Source of the DNA: DATLCI01 sp046714215
GTDB lineage: Bacteria; Acidobacteriota; Terriglobia; Terriglobales; Acidobacteriaceae
DNA: 7,553 nt
Reading direction: 5' to 3'
NCBI GenBank assembly: GCA_046714215.1
Contig: JBKKBM010000050.1
Span: forward strand, 1-7,553
The notes beneath the pieces were generated by a model. That model saw only the letters and a program-made list of their open reading frames with translations. It was not told where the DNA came from and ran no database searches. The stretch's first letter is position 1. Each line of letters opens with the position of its first letter. A program made the position numbers and the translations under genes. Of this stretch, positions 6,300 to 7,553 are shown piece by piece.

Positions 6300-6359
6300 A
6301 TTCCCGCTCAGTGATTTAAGCTGCTTGCGACTACCATCCCATTCGTGTCGAACGGTGCC

Positions 6360-7553
6360 ATGAAAAGATCGCTTCTCTGCTTGTTCGTGTCAGTCGCTCT
6401 ATGCATTCCTTGTGCCGCGCAGACCACGGCGAAAACGCCGAGCGCTAAAGCAGCAGCCAAGCCGAATCGCTTCGCCGCGGTGGACGCCTTGCTGGAAGAA
6501 GCGATCGCGGCCCGGCAAGTACCGGGTGCGGTGCTGCTGATCGGACATAAAGGGCAAGTGGTCTACCAGAAGGCCTACGGGCATCGTTCGCTGGAGCCGG
6601 CGCAGGAGCGCATGACGGTGGCGACGGTGTTTGATGTGGCGTCGCTGACGAAGGTGGTAGCCACGACCCCTAGCGTGCTGCAGTTGTTCGAGCAAGGACG
6701 CTTCCGCCTCAATGATCCTATCGCGCGCTTCATCCCGGAATTCGGCCGGAACGGCAAGCAGGACATCACCATCCGGCAATTGTTGACCCACCATTCCGGC
6801 TTGCGTCCGGATGTGGACCTGAGGAAGCCGTGGCAGGGGAAGGAAACGCTGTTCAACATCATCGTCAATGATGAGAAGCAGATGTTTCCGGCGAATTCGC
6901 AATTTGTTTACAGCGACATCAACTTCGAGATGCTGGGCTTCCTGGTGGAAAAACTTTCGGGGATGCCGCTCGAAGCTTATGTGGCCAAAAATGTGTTTGC
7001 GCGGCTAGGCATGCGGCGGACGCGCTTTCTCCCACCCGCCACCTGGACGAAAGACATAGCGCCCACAGAATTTGATAATGGCACGATGCTGCGCGGCGTG
7101 GTGCACGACCCCACCGCGCGGCGGATGGGCGGAGTGGCTGGACATGCGGGGCTGTTCTCGACCGCCGGCGACCTGGCGAAGTATGCGCAAGCGCTGTTGA
7201 GCAGGAAGAAGATCCTTTCGCCGTTGACCATCGAGAAGATGTCGACGCCGCAACAGCCGGTCACTTCGTCGAGCGCGCGCGGACTGGGGTGGGACATTGA
7301 TTCGCCGTACTCCAGCAACCGCGGTGAGCTGTTTCCAGTGGGATCGTTCGGGCATACCGGCTTCACGGGAACGTCATTGTGGATCGATCCCTACACCGAC
7401 ACCTATATCATCCTGTTGACGAATGCGGTGCATCCGCGCGGCGATGTGGCGGGCACTCCAAAGATCGCACTACGCACGCGCGTAGCGAACGCGGTGGCAG
7501 TGGCGTTGAAGCTGGAGTTGAAGAAGAGTGACGAAGCCAAGCTGGTGGCGCTG
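6360..7553 (+). CDS. Exported serine hydrolase, class C beta-lactamase/PBP fold (YfeW-like), 3' end missing
   Basis: An open frame of 398 codons runs to the right edge without a stop. The N-terminus MKRSLLCLFVSVALC is a signal peptide, probably cleaved after A20 (CAA before Q21), followed by an Ala/Lys-rich linker to about residue 35, so the enzyme should act in the periplasm or at the cell surface. Active-site motifs are S95-L-T-K98, Y184-S-D186 and H332-T-G334. It is clearly paralogous to the minus-strand hydrolase: both share FDxASxTKVVATT, LGMxRTRF, GGVAGHAGLF, SFGHxGxTGTSLWIDP and LLTN. Family members are DD-carboxypeptidases, endopeptidases, esterases or amidases; muropeptide or peptidoglycan-stem peptide trimming is the inferred role. 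The ATG follows the receptor terminator by about 60 bases and lacks a Shine-Dalgarno site; a weak TTGCGA-17-TCGAAC promoter-like pair (6325-6353) would again give a near-leaderless mRNA. Most of the catalytic domain is visible; only the C-terminus is cut off by the window. Confidence 0.9.
   Translation, partial: MKRSLLCLFVSVALCIPCAAQTTAKTPSAKAAAKPNRFAAVDALLEEAIAARQVPGAVLLIGHKGQVVYQKAYGHRSLEPAQERMTVATVFDVASLTKVVATTPSVLQLFEQGRFRLNDPIARFIPEFGRNGKQDITIRQLLTHHSGLRPDVDLRKPWQGKETLFNIIVNDEKQMFPANSQFVYSDINFEMLGFLVEKLSGMPLEAYVAKNVFARLGMRRTRFLPPATWTKDIAPTEFDNGTMLRGVVHDPTARRMGGVAGHAGLFSTAGDLAKYAQALLSRKKILSPLTIEKMSTPQQPVTSSSARGLGWDIDSPYSSNRGELFPVGSFGHTGFTGTSLWIDPYTDTYIILLTNAVHPRGDVAGTPKIALRTRVANAVAVALKLELKKSDEAKLVAL

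Overview
The window looks like chromosomal DNA of a GC-rich Gram-negative bacterium, most likely an acidobacterium (Acidobacteriota, Terriglobia-like). The main reason is the 1146-residue outer-membrane protein in the centre. It has a carboxypeptidase-regulatory-like domain, a TonB-type plug and a long beta-barrel, the 'Oar-like' architecture that is heavily expanded in that phylum. The placement is inferred from protein character only.

Layout. Minus strand, read right to left: a cytoplasmic serine hydrolase of the class C beta-lactamase/PBP fold (1352-2431), then murQ (408-1352), joined to it by a TGATG stop/start overlap, then the first 98 codons of murA (1-296), which runs off the left edge. 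A 111-base gap between murQ and murA holds a perfect hairpin and a short CACGGAG tandem repeat. A 376-base divergent intergenic region (2432-2807) carries a plus-strand terminator-like RNA structure with no gene in front of it, followed by an AT-rich stretch. Plus strand: the Oar-like receptor (2808-6248) with a strong Shine-Dalgarno site and a strong terminator, then a second serine hydrolase (6360 to the right edge, incomplete) that has a signal peptide and is an obvious paralogue of the first.

Working hypothesis. The locus centres on peptidoglycan turnover. MurA makes the enolpyruvyl ether that becomes the lactyl ether of MurNAc; MurQ cleaves that ether when MurNAc-6-phosphate is recycled. 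The serine hydrolases resemble the family that accompanies murQ elsewhere (E. coli YfeW/PBP4B, B. subtilis YbbE/AmiE) and would trim peptide or amide bonds of muropeptides, one copy inside the cell and one outside the inner membrane. The receptor between them could import a cell-wall fragment, but its substrate cannot be read from the sequence.

The most unusual signals are the orphan terminator-like structure at 2469-2548, whose tail almost duplicates the receptor's own terminator; the paired inside/outside hydrolases around an outer-membrane receptor; and -10 boxes placed so close to two start codons that leaderless mRNAs are predicted.
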